From contig NZ_CP012074.1 of the NCBI RefSeq assembly GCF_001262015.1, positions 1,463,001 to 1,527,000 on the forward strand: a DNA stretch of 64,000 nucleotides, in the 5' to 3' direction. Numbering within the stretch: the first letter of the stretch is position 1; every line of letters starts with the position of its first letter. Below the pieces are notes generated by a model that had not been told where the DNA came from, did no database searches, and worked only from the letters and a program-made list of their open reading frames with translations. Of the stretch, positions 43,804 to 53,877 are shown piece by piece. Source of the DNA: Prevotella fusca JCM 17724 (GTDB lineage Bacteria; Bacteroidota; Bacteroidia; Bacteroidales; Bacteroidaceae). Both the position numbers and the translations under genes were made by a program.

Positions 43804-44535
43804 TCACCTCACCACCCTCAAATTCTTCTTCGCCCAAGCCCTTGTACAAAGGTTGAAGTGCCACCACTCCGTGCGCAGAGGCATGAAACCGGCGGCACTC
43901 ATCACCTCTCGAAGAAGGCGGCGGTTAGCTAATGCCTCACGGGATATAAGTCCACGGGACACGAGTTCATGCTCCTTGTCGATATGACTGGCTATTCCCA
44001 TGTGGTCAACCTTCACACCCATTGGAATCGTATCAATAGAACAGTGTGTGGCACCATCACGCCATGTAGCATCGTTCCAGGACGACTTGCAGATACTGAT
44101 GTCTACTGCCATTCCGTAGTTGTGCATACCACCTCCGTGGGCAGGATTGGACACATAGAAGTATTTTGGCGTATCTTTCACGGCGTCCCACATCGTTTGC
44201 TGCACGCTCATCGGTCGTGTTGCATCGAAGATACAGAGGCTCAAATCGGGACGACGACGCTTCAACTCTGCCTGCGCCCTACGCAAAGCCTCAGCACAAG
44301 CGGGTAACACGTAGGCATCACGCAAGTCATGATAAAGCACCCGATTACAGAAGTTATCCGTGCGGGCATACATCAATGCCACCTTGACAGACGGTACTAC
44401 ACGCTTGACATTCACCAGCCCTTGCTGTTCCATCGACCGGCAAGCAGCCTGCCGACGGTTCATCGTTGGTGTCTGTGCCTGCATACTACCAGCAAACAGT
44501 AAGGCTGCAAACAATAGATAAAAGATTTGTTTCAT
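43804..44535 (-). CDS. D-Ala-D-Ala dipeptidase-like peptidase (M15D, VanX family), exported
   Basis: The product has 243 residues with signal peptide MKQIFYLLFAALLFAGSMQAQ. Zinc-site motifs are HGGGMHNYGMAVDI (SxHxxGxAxD pattern) and TEWWHF (ExWH). FDATRP carries the conserved Arg. The family cleaves D-Ala-D-Ala; exported forms outside van clusters are thought to recycle or trim cell-wall peptides. No van ligase or dehydrogenase is nearby, so this is not evidence of glycopeptide resistance. Confidence 0.9.
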   Translation of the reverse strand: MKQIFYLLFAALLFAGSMQAQTPTMNRRQAACRSMEQQGLVNVKRVVPSVKVALMYARTDNFCNRVLYHDLRDAYVLPACAEALRRAQAELKRRRPDLSLCIFDATRPMSVQQTMWDAVKDTPKYFYVSNPAHGGGMHNYGMAVDISICKSSWNDATWRDGATHCSIDTIPMGVKVDHMGIASHIDKEHELVSRGLISREALANRRLLREVMSAAGFMPLRTEWWHFNLCTRAWAKKNLRVVR

Positions 44536-44810
44536 TCCTTTTGCTTATTATATTCTCTACAGCCATCCGTGAAAAACTGGCTCAGTAGTTATCAGTCATC
44601 AATTGCTCAGAATGTCCTGACATTCCATAGATACACCCCTTCTATGCTCTGACAAAAGCAGACAGGGGCAGACACTGTCTTCCTCTCACACCCTCCAAAG
44701 GTTCTGAAAGAAAGCACAGACTCTGCCCCAGCCTTCCATAAACACTACTTCCGAGTAGAGCAAATATCACGTCAACGTGACTTAGCTCTTACCTCTGCCG
44801 TGTCTGTATC

Positions 44811-46010
44811 TTATTGATTTAATGCAGCCTTCTTCTGCTTCACATAATCGCCGAATACACGGTCAAGCTCGGCACGCTGTTCATAGTCGAGCGTGTCGTT
44901 AGCCTGAATCAGTCCACGATAGTAAGCCTTGATAGCCTTGTTCAGCTTCGTCCTGTCGGCAGCATTCTGCTCGAAGATACCGTCAAGTTCCTTATAAAGG
45001 GCTGGTTTCATCGTATTCATAAAGGCAAGTTTGCCTGTTGCAGGAGCCTCAAAGCCCGCAGCAACGCTGTCTGTCTGCTCAACAGGAGAGACTTTTACAG
45101 TATCTTCCAGGGCTGTTTCTGCATCAGACTTGAATACGGATGACACATCTATCTTGCCCACCTGCTCAACCAATGCACTACCATAATTATATATCAATGC
45201 TCCGATAACAATAGCCACAACAGCTATCAAGCCCAACATTACCGTGCCTTTTCCTATCTTCGGCATCTTGAAAGACGAGCCTTCATGATTGAAATCGGCA
45301 AGGAACTCATCGATGTTGCTGTAACGGTCGCTGCGCTTGAAGGCACAGCAACGCTTGATAACTTCGCTGTAAGCAAGTGTCAGACCCATCACTTTCATGA
45401 TGGTTCCGAGCGAATAGATGTCAGCAGTACCGTCTGCCGTCATCGTTTCATCCTTCAGCTCTGGTGCCATAAAGCGAGTTGCATCGGCCGTAGGCTTCAT
45501 ATCCTCGGGCGAAAGAACGCTGAAATCAATGATTTTCACATAGTCACCCTGCTTTGTTACAAGCACATTGGAGGGTTTCAGATTGCGATGGTTAACGCCC
45601 TGCTGATGGGCATAACGCAACGCATCCGCTATCTGATTGATAACGGCAACTTTCTCGTCATCGGTATGCTGCTCCTTGAGATAAGCCTGCAAGGTGCGTC
45701 CTTCCACATACTCTTCCTCGATACAAAGACCGTAGCCATCCACCTCTACCAGTCCTTGATAACGCACAATACCCGAATGATTGAGCCGCTGACACTGCTT
45801 GAACTCACGTTTCAGAGCATTACGAAGCAGCAGACGCTCACGATATTCGTCCTTCAGTGCCTTCAAGACAACTGTCTGGTCGCCCTTGCGACACTTCACA
45901 ATCATACAATATCCCTGCGATGGGATGACTTTATATTCAGTATAACTTGCCTTTACAGGAGCATCCGCCGTCTGTGCCGGTTCGTTAGTGGAAAGGTTAT
46001 TCTCACTCAT
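44811..46010 (-). CDS. Serine/threonine kinase-like membrane protein, predicted pseudokinase
   Basis: The product has 399 residues from MSENNLSTNEPAQ; the frame to 46121 overlaps the promoter and adds a spurious hydrophobic leader. Residues 22-245 are a kinase fold: VVLK has Lys50, Glu69 suits the C-helix, APEL and ADIYSLG are normal. However the catalytic loop reads HRNLKPSN, so the HRD aspartate is Asn143, DFG is DFS (162-164), and the glycine-rich loop is degraded (PSQGYC). A membrane helix follows at 254-275, then an extracytoplasmic helical part. It may signal by binding rather than by phosphotransfer. It resembles PknB-type topology without PASTA domains. Confidence 0.88.
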   Translation of the reverse strand: MSENNLSTNEPAQTADAPVKASYTEYKVIPSQGYCMIVKCRKGDQTVVLKALKDEYRERLLLRNALKREFKQCQRLNHSGIVRYQGLVEVDGYGLCIEEEYVEGRTLQAYLKEQHTDDEKVAVINQIADALRYAHQQGVNHRNLKPSNVLVTKQGDYVKIIDFSVLSPEDMKPTADATRFMAPELKDETMTADGTADIYSLGTIMKVMGLTLAYSEVIKRCCAFKRSDRYSNIDEFLADFNHEGSSFKMPKIGKGTVMLGLIAVVAIVIGALIYNYGSALVEQVGKIDVSSVFKSDAETALEDTVKVSPVEQTDSVAAGFEAPATGKLAFMNTMKPALYKELDGIFEQNAADRTKLNKAIKAYYRGLIQANDTLDYEQRAELDRVFGDYVKQKKAALNQ

Positions 46011-46049
46011 TAATATCCGTAGGTTTAAATTAACTTGTATCTTTGCGCA

Positions 46050-46057
46050 CAAAAGTA
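46050..46057 (-). promoter_or_regulatory. -7 box of the pseudokinase gene
   Basis: Minus strand TACTTTTG, 40 nt upstream of the ATG at 46010, supporting that start. Confidence 0.55.
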
Positions 46058-46252
46058 GTAAAAAAAAACGAGAAAGGACAGAAAAGAAGGGCTTAAAATG
46101 CCGTATTATAATTCTTATCATTTCAAGGCATAAAGAAACTCAACCGTAATTAATAAATTACTCCTGCTGGTAAACACCTACCATATACAGGTTATTCATT
46201 TGTGTCTTGCATGTTTCTTATAAATACTATCTGGATTCTCTTTTGCCTTCTT

Positions 46253-46338
46253 ATGCCTATGTGCTGTTGCCCAGCACCTGTGGTGTTGACGGTAAACACC
46301 AATGGTGCTGAGGGCTAACACCAATGGTGTTGATGCCT
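46253..46338. repeat. Phased array, family R2 (4 units)
   Basis: CACC landmarks at 46275, 46297 and 46319, exactly 22 nt apart, with a decayed unit at 46253. Dyads read CACCAATGGTG. It is the only structure recognised in the 46058-46555 stretch. Confidence 0.85.
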
Positions 46339-46555
46339 AACATGGCTTGTAATAAACTACTGGTGTGCGAGCAATTTATTGTTTTTAGAGAGCGTATTAC
46401 CAAAGTCTAACAATTCTTATTTGGTTGGAAGGCTTACTTTTACAAAGACAACACAATACTATCTATTGAAAAGAGATTCAGTATAAGGAATATGTTATTT
46501 AAGTTTTAGCAAACGGCAATATAAATCATTAAAGTATGAAAAAATAGAAATAGAC

Positions 46556-46586
46556 TTGGCATTTGTCCGCTTATTTTATATATTTG
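46556..46586 (+). promoter_or_regulatory. Promoter of the GLPGLI gene
   Basis: TTG at 46556-46558 and TATATTTG at 46579-46586, 20 nt apart; leader of about 105 nt. Confidence 0.65.
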
Positions 46587-46698
46587 CAGCGATAAGAATT
46601 AGAAGAAGAGACGCTTTGTAGACAAACAATAAAACAATCTTATAAAATAACAGGCTTTGAATCATTCTTGAAATGTTCAAACTTAAAAACCAATCAAA

Positions 46699-47559
46699 AT
46701 GAAGAAAAACATAATCTTACTTATTCTCCTCGTCAGCACGACTTGTCTATCTGCCCAAACGCTGAACTTCTCTCAATTAGAAGGGCGATGGGATTCGACA
46801 AAGACTGTGCAATATGAACCTGCACAATACCAGATAGTCTATGAATACAAGTTTGCTAAAGACGCAAAGTATCCAAATGCTAAACGCACGGCAAACACAA
46901 TTCTAAGGATAGGTAAGCTGTACAATATGTTCATCGACTATGGACAACTTACTTTCGACTCCATCTCCGCATCTATATCAAAAGGAGAATCCCAAGTAAC
47001 TTCATCGGGTCCTAAACTTATCGGAGCATTGAAGAGCATAGGCTTTCGCGAACTCATCCTGCTGAATAGAGAGACTAAAAACGAGTTTATTCAATGCAAG
47101 GCAGGAGGACTCCAAAGATATCAATATGAGGAGAACGCTCCTCAACTGAAATGGGAATTACTGCAAGGAGACAGTACCATTGCTGGATATCAGTGTCAGA
47201 AGGCAAAGACAAGACTCTTCGGGCGTGATTACATAGCTTGGTATGCACCTGAGGTAGAACTTCCATACGGACCTTATAAGTTCTGTGGACTACCTGGACT
47301 CATCTTTAAAGTGCAGGATACAGAGGATAACTTTACTTTCACCCTGACTGGATTACAGCAAGTAAAGGGATATGTTCCCATTTATATGTACGATAAAAGT
47401 GCTGTAATAAAGAGCACCCGAAAAACCGTCAGACAAATGTATAAGAACTATTGTGCTGACCCCGTAAAAGCCTTGACGGGCGATGGAAGCATTACTGTAT
47501 CGGCTGATGTTGCAGCAACAGTGAACGCAAAGCCTTACAATCCGATAGAATTAGAATAA
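46699..47559 (+). CDS. GLPGLI family exported protein
   Basis: The product has 286 residues with signal peptide MKKNIILLILLVSTTCLSAQ. The defining motif is in KFCGLPGLIFKVQDTEDNFTF; the preceding YIAWYAPEVELPYGPY is also typical. GLPGLI proteins (TIGR01200) are Bacteroidetes-specific, function unknown, and are usually followed by an outer-membrane TonB-dependent-receptor-like gene. Here that partner survives only as a collapsed remnant that starts 4 nt downstream. Confidence 0.92.
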   Translation: MKKNIILLILLVSTTCLSAQTLNFSQLEGRWDSTKTVQYEPAQYQIVYEYKFAKDAKYPNAKRTANTILRIGKLYNMFIDYGQLTFDSISASISKGESQVTSSGPKLIGALKSIGFRELILLNRETKNEFIQCKAGGLQRYQYEENAPQLKWELLQGDSTIAGYQCQKAKTRLFGRDYIAWYAPEVELPYGPYKFCGLPGLIFKVQDTEDNFTFTLTGLQQVKGYVPIYMYDKSAVIKSTRKTVRQMYKNYCADPVKALTGDGSITVSADVAATVNAKPYNPIELE

Positions 47560-47563
47560 CATC

Positions 47564-48758
47564 TTGCGACGGATATTTCTTTTACTCTACCTCTTTACCA
47601 CTTGCCTTACCCTCTTTGCACAGCAGGATGAAGCTCCGGTAAAACTGACGATTGAGGTTAGGGACTCTGCTAGCCTCCAACCGTTAGCTGATGTGATGTG
47701 CCGTATCGTAAACTCAAAGGGCAAGATGCTGAGTTATAAGATTGCTGACGGAAAGGGCTGCCTTAACCTCACAGCACACCAAGAGGATGTACTGACATTC
47801 ACACTCATAGGTTACGGTAAACGGAAAATAGGCGTTGCTGACATTAGTCAACAGGCTGTCTGTGCGCAACTTCATTGCATTTAAGCCCTATCTGACAATA
47901 CAGCAGATGCTGACAAGTACACTTACCCTGAACCTCTCATCATCATTCTCAGCAGACGAAAACTCTCTTGACTTCTATACCTTGAGCCCTTTAAGAGAGG
48001 GATATAGGAATATACAGGTAACAGGAAATGACATCTACAAGTCCACCCACCTGCACACATCCTTCCATATCCGCTATCGTAACCTCGCAACAATGCTCTT
48101 TGCAAACCTTTCGCTTGCCTACTCTGATACAAGAAGCGAGGCTTACAGCCACTATGAACACAACGACTCAATGACTATTATGTCGTGGGTAAGAGGCAAT
48201 AACCACCGGCATAATACGACTATAAGTGCTATGATGGACAAGACTTTCATCCCCATAGGCTTGTCCTTAAAGGTTGATGCAACATATAACAGAGGTAGCT
48301 GTCTTGTTTCGCAATCGGGTGTTATGGTCAATAACCATTCTCACCACGCTTCAGGAACGCTCAGTACAAGTTTCCAGAAACTGTCATGGATGCGCCTGTC
48401 AGCAGCTTTTACAGCTCAATATTACTGGGAACAGAGTAGTCTTATGAAGTTGGATGTCCTTTCATCCTATACAACCAATCTCTCTATTTATCTCTTTCCG
48501 ACAAAGAACATGGAACTGAAAATGAAGTTCTATAATCTTACAAACGAAATTACAGATGGACATTATCATACCTGTGGACTACTGGACGGTGACTTCAACT
48601 ACAAGATAAATAATGTATGGGAGCTGAAGCTATCGGGGACAAACCTGCTAAACAGCAAATCCTACAGCGTTACGCAGAACGCTGGAATCAATACATTCAA
48701 CACTTTCCTGCCCTTACGAGGGCGTGAAATACTCCTCTGCTTACAGCTAAGGTTATAA
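47564..48758 (+). pseudogene. TonB-dependent-receptor-like gene with large internal deletion and frameshift
   Basis: The first part, opened by TTG at 47564, encodes a signal peptide (RRIFLLLYLFTTCLTLFAQQ) and a carboxypeptidase-regulatory-like domain (KLTIEVRDSASLQPLADVMCRI, LTFTLIGYGKRKIGV) and stops at 47884. From about 47835 another frame encodes the C-terminal beta-barrel (QLVNRLSVRNFIAFKPYL... NNVWELKLSGTNLLNSKSYS... ILLCLQLRL). The plug and first half of the barrel are missing, so about half or more of a normal receptor-like gene is lost at the junction near 47840-47880. The start codon is also weak. The barrel fragment alone lacks a signal sequence. Confidence 0.8.
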
Positions 48759-49053
48759 TAACTCGTTAATATCCATTTCCCTCTTTCTATTCCATAGAGA
48801 GAATTAAAAACACACTTGTATAGTGTTCCGGACTATGCTTATTCTTTATGCTTTTATGCTTATATGCCTCGATTAGCAGCCTCAACCCTTGTCACTCTCC
48901 GCAACTTGTTCGTGTATTACTGTGTCTAAGGCTATTCTGTCATTTTCTAAACGCTATCCCGGCGCACTTAGATACTCCGTCTTTAAAGGCTGAAAAGCAT
49001 ATCAATTTCCATCCGTTCTCTATATCCTGCCTGCGACGAGACAAGTACTTTTG

Positions 49054-49145
49054 CGAATTATTTTCATGAAGAAAAATATTTATTTTCACGAGTGGAAATA
49101 TTTATTTTCATGAAAAAAAATATTTTTCTTCATGAAAATAATTCG
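49054..49145. repeat. Phased palindromic array, family R1 (4 units)
   Basis: Cores CATG, CACG, CATG, CATG at 49065, 49087, 49109 and 49131, exactly 22 nt apart; bounded by GCGAATTATTTT and AAAATAATTCG, a perfect mirror. Nothing else was seen in 48759-49263. Confidence 0.92.
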
Positions 49146-49263
49146 TAATAGGGCTATTCTACCAAGCTGACAAATGGATATATTCAAGTATTTCAGGTCA
49201 TGAATCATGACCGTTCCGGAGCTATATTCTTATCGTTCTAATACGTTATATCCCATTGAAAAG

Positions 49264-49578
49264 CTAATCAATACAACGCCTACAATATCTCATTTTCACA
49301 CTGTCAGAAGGTTCAGAACTACTCCCCTTCTTCATGTCTTCTAAGAATGCTTTTACGTCATTATAGTTCATTTTCTCGATCAACCGATTCCTCTCTGCCT
49401 CATTGATGGTTGTATCCAACTTCCAACCATAGCTCTTAAACAAATCTATAATTTGATTTATCTTATATGATGCATCAGAAGCAACGGCATTATGCTCAAC
49501 AAACGAAGTATTTGAGCAAGCCACTATGCAAAGTAATAATACGATAGAAAATGCCCCTAATATTAAGTTCCGTCTCAT
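49264..49578 (-). CDS. Small putative lipoprotein
   Basis: The product has 104 residues from MRRNLILGAFSIVLLLCIVACS, with lipobox IVAC. The mature part (SYKINQIIDLFKSYGWKLDTTINEAERNRLIEKMNYNDV...) is predicted helical and has no recognised family; the end is basic and Cys-containing (RYCRRCID). The promoter at 49619-49650 excludes the longer frame to 49665. MKERILMRR at 49596 is an alternative start. Confidence 0.6.
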   Translation of the reverse strand: MRRNLILGAFSIVLLLCIVACSNTSFVEHNAVASDASYKINQIIDLFKSYGWKLDTTINEAERNRLIEKMNYNDVKAFLEDMKKGSSSEPSDSVKMRYCRRCID

Positions 49579-49618
49579 AAGAATCCTTTCTTTCATCCTA
49601 ATAGTTAAGATAACAATG

Positions 49619-49650
49619 CAAATATAGGCAATTTTTTCTTTTGAAGCAAA
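49619..49650 (-). promoter_or_regulatory. Promoter of the small lipoprotein gene
   Basis: Minus strand TTTG (49650-49647) and TATATTTG (49626-49619), 20 nt apart. This lies within the longest frame and fixes the start downstream. Confidence 0.8.
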
Positions 49651-49709
49651 CAGTAGGCGTGACAAACATTACCTATAACTCATACAAACTCAACCGAGCA
49701 TATAAACAA

Positions 49710-49746
49710 AAAATCCCACAACTCATATACAGAGCCATGGGATTTT
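49710..49746 (-). terminator. Terminator of frdCAB
   Basis: AAAATCCCA (49710-49718) pairs with TGGGATTTT (49738-49746); on the minus strand the stem is followed by TTTTTTG. It lies 55 nt after the frdB stop. Confidence 0.75.
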
Positions 49747-49801
49747 CTATTTAAGAATAAGTTTGGCAGCGGTCTTAATAACCACTGCCAGTTGCTTATG
49801 A

Positions 49802-50560
49802 TTAATCAGCAAACTTTGCCTTGATGAACTCACGGTTCAGACGAGCGATGTTAGCAATCTTCTCGTTCTTAGGACAAACAGCCTCGCAAGCACGTGTGTT
49901 GGTACAGTTACCGAAGCCAACCTCATCCATCTTGGCAACCATTGCCTTGGCACGCTTAGCAGCCTCAGGACGACCCTGTGGCAAGAGAGCCAGCTGGCTA
50001 ACCTTAGATGAAACGAAGAGCATAGCAGAACCATTCTTACATGCAGCTACACAAGCACCACAACCGATACATGTTGCGCAGTCCATCGCCTCATCAGCAT
50101 TGTCCTTAGAGATAAGAATAGCATTCGCATCCTGTGCCTGACCGGTACGGATCGTTGTGTAACCACCAGCCTGGATAATCTTATCGAAGGCCGTACGGTC
50201 AATCATACAGTCCTTGATAACTGGGAAACCAGCTGAACGCCATGGCTCAACAGTGATAACATCACCATCGTTGAAACGGCGCATATAAAGCTGACAGGTT
50301 GTTGCACCACGCTCAGTCTTACCGTGTGGAGTACCGTTGATATAGAGTGAGCACATACCGCAGATACCCTCGCGGCAGTCGTGGTCGAAGACGAAAGGCT
50401 CATCACCAGCCTCGATAAGTTCCTCGTTGAGGATATCAAGCATCTCAAGGAATGAGGTGTCGTCTGGGATGTTCTTCATCTCATGTGTATCGAAATGACC
50501 CTGGTCCTGTGGACCGTTCTGCTTCCAATACTTAATTGTGAATGATATATTTCTTGCCAT
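49802..50560 (-). CDS. frdB: Fumarate reductase/succinate dehydrogenase iron-sulfur subunit
   Basis: The 252-residue subunit carries electrons between the cytochrome b subunit and the flavoprotein. The 2Fe-2S ligands are in DCREGICGMC with TTC downstream. The 4Fe-4S and 3Fe-4S sites are in CATCIGCGACVAACK and CTNTRACEAVCPKN. It starts 5 nt after the end of frdA. It is of the type with a single five-helix cytochrome b subunit, as in Bacteroides and Wolinella, where the complex reduces fumarate with quinol. Confidence 0.96.
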   Translation of the reverse strand: MARNISFTIKYWKQNGPQDQGHFDTHEMKNIPDDTSFLEMLDILNEELIEAGDEPFVFDHDCREGICGMCSLYINGTPHGKTERGATTCQLYMRRFNDGDVITVEPWRSAGFPVIKDCMIDRTAFDKIIQAGGYTTIRTGQAQDANAILISKDNADEAMDCATCIGCGACVAACKNGSAMLFVSSKVSQLALLPQGRPEAAKRAKAMVAKMDEVGFGNCTNTRACEAVCPKNEKIANIARLNREFIKAKFAD

Positions 50561-50565
50561 CTTAA

Positions 50566-52548
50566 TTAGTTCTTATAGTTACGTGTTTGTACCTTGATTG
50601 CCTCATACTCGAGAGGTTCCTTGATAAGCTCTGGAGTCTTGGTGTCATCACCCTGATACTCCCAGCAGCCAACATAAAAGAAGTTCTCATCGTCACGCTT
50701 AGCCTCACCTTCCTCAGTCTGGTGCTCCTCACGGAAGTGACCACCGCAGCTTTCCTCACGATGCAAAGCATCACGAGCAACGAGCTCACCCATAAGGATG
50801 AAGTCACGGAGGTGGATAGCCTTGTCAAGCTCGACGTTCAAGCCTTCCTTCTTACCAGGAATGAAGAGGTTAGTGTTGAACTCCTCACGAAGAGCCTTCA
50901 ACTGCTTGAGACCTTCCTCAAGACCTTCCTTAGTACGACCCATACCTACATACTCCCACATGATATGACCGAGCTCCTTGTGGAGTGAGTCAACAGAACG
51001 CTTACCCTGGATACCCATCAGGCGATCTGTCTCAGCCATAACAGCCTTCTCAGCCTCAACAAACTCAGGACGGTCAGTTGAAACCTTGCCCCAGAGTGCC
51101 TGATCAGCGAGATAGTTCTGGATAGTATATGGCAATACGAAGTAACCATCAGCAAGACCCTGCATCAAAGCAGAAGCACCAAGACGGTTAGCACCGTGGT
51201 CAGAGAAGTTACACTCACCGATTGAGAACAGACCAGGAACGGTTGTCATCAGCTCGTAGTCAACCCAGATACCACCCATTGTGTAGTGGATAGCAGGGAA
51301 AATCATCATTGGATTGTAGTACTTCACGCCGTTAATCTCATTAGCAAGCTCGCCTGGGTTAACGTCTGTAATCTCCTCATACATATCGAAGAGGTTACCA
51401 TAACGCTGGAGAATTGTATCAATACCGAGGCGGTTGATTGACTCAGAGAAGTCGAGGAACACAGCAAGACCAGTGTTATTAACACCAAAGCCGTGGTCGC
51501 AACGCTCCTTAGCAGCACGTGAAGCAACGTCACGAGGTACGAGGTTACCGAATGCCGGGTAACGACGCTCCAAGTAGTAGTCACGGTCTTCCTCCGGAAT
51601 ATCGGATCCCTTCTTCGTACCAGCCTGCAATGCCTTTGCATCTTCCTCTTTCTTTGGAACCCAGATACGTCCGTCATTACGCAGAGACTCTGACATAAGG
51701 GTCAGCTTTGACTGCTTGTCGCCGTGTACAGGAATACAAGTTGGGTGAATCTGAACGTAAGATGGGTTAGCCATATAAGCACCCTTACGGTAACACTGGA
51801 TAGCAGCTGTACAGTTACAACCCATAGCATTGGTTGAAAGGAAGTATGCGTTACCGTAACCACCAGTAGCGATAACAACAGCATTAGCTGTGAAACGCTC
51901 TAATTCACCAGTCACGAGGTTCTTTGCAATGATACCACGAGCGTGACCGTCAACGATAACTACGTCCTCCATCTCATAACGAGTATAGAGCTTCACCTTA
52001 CCAGTCTCAACCTGTGCACTCAATGAAGAGTAAGCACCGAGCAACAGCTGCTGACCGGTCTGACCCTTTGCATAGAAAGTACGGCTTACCTGTGCACCAC
52101 CGAAAGAACGGTTGGCAAGCATACCACCATACTCACGAGCGAATGGAACTCCCTGTGCAACGCACTGGTCGATGATGTCGTTTGACACCTCAGCCAGACG
52201 ATATACGTTAGCCTCACGAGCACGGTAGTCACCACCCTTTACTGTATCGTAGAACAGACGGTAAACAGAGTCACCATCATTCTGATAGTTCTTTGCAGCA
52301 TTGATACCACCCTGTGCAGCGATAGAGTGCGCACGACGTGGTGAATCCTGGATGCAGAAGTTATATACGTTGAAGCCCATCTCACCGAGAGAAGCGGCAG
52401 CACTGGCACCAGCCAGACCTGTACCGACAACGATAACATCCAGTTTCAGTTTATTCTTTGGGTTAACCAAACGCTGATGAGCCTTATAGTTGGTCCATTT
52501 CTCAGCTACTGGTCCTTCTGGTATTCTGGAATTTAATGTCTTAGTCAT
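50566..52548 (-). CDS. frdA: Fumarate reductase/succinate dehydrogenase flavoprotein subunit
   Basis: This is the catalytic subunit, 660 residues. FAD binding is shown by [19 protein letters not shown] and the flavin-attachment segment [15 protein letters not shown] (His before SIAAQGG in RAHSIAAQ). Active-site blocks include [12 protein letters not shown] and [22 protein letters not shown]. The length fits the Bacteroidetes form, longer than E. coli FrdA. It is the middle gene of frdCAB and starts 37 nt after frdC. It interconverts fumarate and succinate; the anaerobic context and aspA favour fumarate reduction. Confidence 0.97.
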   Translation of the reverse strand: MTKTLNSRIPEGPVAEKWTNYKAHQRLVNPKNKLKLDVIVVGTGLAGASAAASLGEMGFNVYNFCIQDSPRRAHSIAAQGGINAAKNYQNDGDSVYRLFYDTVKGGDYRAREANVYRLAEVSNDIIDQCVAQGVPFAREYGGMLANRSFGGAQVSRTFYAKGQTGQQLLLGAYSSLSAQVETGKVKLYTRYEMEDVVIVDGHARGIIAKNLVTGELERFTANAVVIATGGYGNAYFLSTNAMGCNCTAAIQCYRKGAYMANPSYVQIHPTCIPVHGDKQSKLTLMSESLRNDGRIWVPKKEEDAKALQAGTKKGSDIPEEDRDYYLERRYPAFGNLVPRDVASRAAKERCDHGFGVNNTGLAVFLDFSESINRLGIDTILQRYGNLFDMYEEITDVNPGELANEINGVKYYNPMMIFPAIHYTMGGIWVDYELMTTVPGLFSIGECNFSDHGANRLGASALMQGLADGYFVLPYTIQNYLADQALWGKVSTDRPEFVEAEKAVMAETDRLMGIQGKRSVDSLHKELGHIMWEYVGMGRTKEGLEEGLKQLKALREEFNTNLFIPGKKEGLNVELDKAIHLRDFILMGELVARDALHREESCGGHFREEHQTEEGEAKRDDENFFYVGCWEYQGDDTKTPELIKEPLEYEAIKVQTRNYKN

Positions 52549-52585
52549 GATTGTTTTGAATTAAATTTTCAATTTAGATACTTAA

Positions 52586-53272
52586 TTATGCAGCACAGCA
52601 AAGGCTTGGTGCACAATGGAAAGCAAATGCAAGCACTACAAGGAGATAACCGAGCATCAACAGTGTAACATAAACGTTACCGATGGTCTTCCAACGGTTG
52701 AACCATACCTTACCATTGATACCTACTGTCTGCATAGCACTCCAGAAACCGTGAGAGAGATGGAACCACAATGCTGCAAGCCAGATAACATAGAGAACTA
52801 CATACACTGGTTTAGAGAAAGTGTACTGAATGTAAGCAAAACCATCAGCTGGTTCATACATAAATTTGACATGAGTAAGCTCTGCAAACATCATATTGTA
52901 CCAGAAGTTGAAAAAGTGAAGTCCAAGACCGAGCAGCACGATGATACCGAGAACGAGCATGTTCTGGCTTGCCCACTCTACTGTTGCAGGCTTCTCTGTA
53001 ACTGCATAACGGTTATCACCACGTGCACGGCGGTTCTGTGCTGTAAGAATGAACGCATAAACGATGTGACAAACTGTCAATGCGCCAAGGGCTGCAGTAG
53101 CTGCTACAGCATACCAGTTAGCACCCAACAGCGCACAAATCATGTTGTAACCCTTTTCAGAAAAGAGCGCAACAAGATTCATACAGCAGTGGAACGTCAT
53201 GAATAGGATCAGGGACATACCCGTAACGGACATAATCACCTTTCTACCAATAGATGAATTAAATAACCACAT
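52586..53272 (-). CDS. frdC: Fumarate reductase/succinate dehydrogenase cytochrome b subunit
   Basis: The 228-residue membrane anchor has five hydrophobic helices, for example VIMSVTGMSLILFMTFHCCMN and LYVIWLAALWFHLSHGFWSAM. Histidines at TFHCC, VCHIVYA, LHFFNFW and FHLSHGF are candidates for the two heme b ligands. It quinol-links FrdAB at the inner membrane. First gene of the operon with a clear promoter. Confidence 0.93.
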   Translation of the reverse strand: MWLFNSSIGRKVIMSVTGMSLILFMTFHCCMNLVALFSEKGYNMICALLGANWYAVAATAALGALTVCHIVYAFILTAQNRRARGDNRYAVTEKPATVEWASQNMLVLGIIVLLGLGLHFFNFWYNMMFAELTHVKFMYEPADGFAYIQYTFSKPVYVVLYVIWLAALWFHLSHGFWSAMQTVGINGKVWFNRWKTIGNVYVTLLMLGYLLVVLAFAFHCAPSLCCAA

Positions 53273-53422
53273 AAATGTTTTGTTTTTAAATATTTAAACT
53301 GTTAGAATTATTATTCAAATAGGTCAATACGGCGGAAAAACAGCGGTCAGTCTCCCCATCGAAATCATGTTTTGTCAATCGCAATACCAAAAAGTCGGTA
53401 TAACCACATACGTAATATGGTG

Positions 53423-53453
53423 CAAAAATACTATATTTTAATGATTTATCAAA
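53423..53453 (-). promoter_or_regulatory. Promoter of frdCAB
   Basis: Minus strand TTTG (53453-53450) and TATTTTTG (53430-53423), 19 nt apart. The leader of about 145 nt carries CAACGGCGG-type GC-richer sequence but no recognised riboswitch. Confidence 0.8.
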
Positions 53454-53701
53454 GTATTTTAAACAAAATGTCCAGTATTTAGACTTAAAATAAAGGAGGC
53501 TTAGCCTATCCTAACAAATGAGGATATATTTAGAAGTTACATGGACCTCGAAAGTTAGACAAAAACTTTCAGACCTGTATAGTAATTTTTATTCATCTGT
53601 GAAGTAGAATAAAAAGATTAGTACTGTCTGGTAAACCCTTCCCATATCAGTTAGCTATTAGCGTATTACTATTTGTCATAAAGACCCTTTCTTCCCGTCT
53701 T

Positions 53702-53790
53702 GAGCCGATGTGTTTTTACCCAGCACATGCCGTGCGATTGGTAAGCACCAATGGTGCGGAGCGTTAACACCAATGGTGCGGAGGGCTAAA
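53702..53790. repeat. Phased array, family R2 (4 units)
   Basis: CAC landmarks at 53724, 53746 and 53768, exactly 22 nt apart, with a decayed unit at 53702. Dyads read CACCAATGGTG. Within the 53273-54047 gap only this, the two promoters and a small hairpin near 53549 were seen. Confidence 0.85.
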
Positions 53791-53877
53791 TACCTTACAG
53801 AATGTTACCGAAGTGGAGGCAACTTGTTGTTAGAAAATACCGAAAACAAAGTCATCCTATTTTAAATCTATCCAACG

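Noticed and set aside
43804..44535. Vancomycin resistance determinant (VanX)
   Set aside because: It has a signal peptide and no VanH/VanA neighbours; a cell-wall peptide role is more likely.
45285..46013. 242-codon plus-strand frame inside the pseudokinase gene
   Set aside because: Complementary shadow of kinase codons; the kinase fold motifs on the minus strand are unambiguous.
52616..53206. 196-codon plus-strand frame inside frdC
   Set aside because: Antisense to the cytochrome b subunit whose membrane helices and operon position are clear.
53541..53585. Possible insertion-sequence end (GAAAGTTAGACAAAAACTTTC)
   Set aside because: It looks somewhat like an IS3-type terminal repeat, but only one short hairpin is present, with no transposase or partner end.
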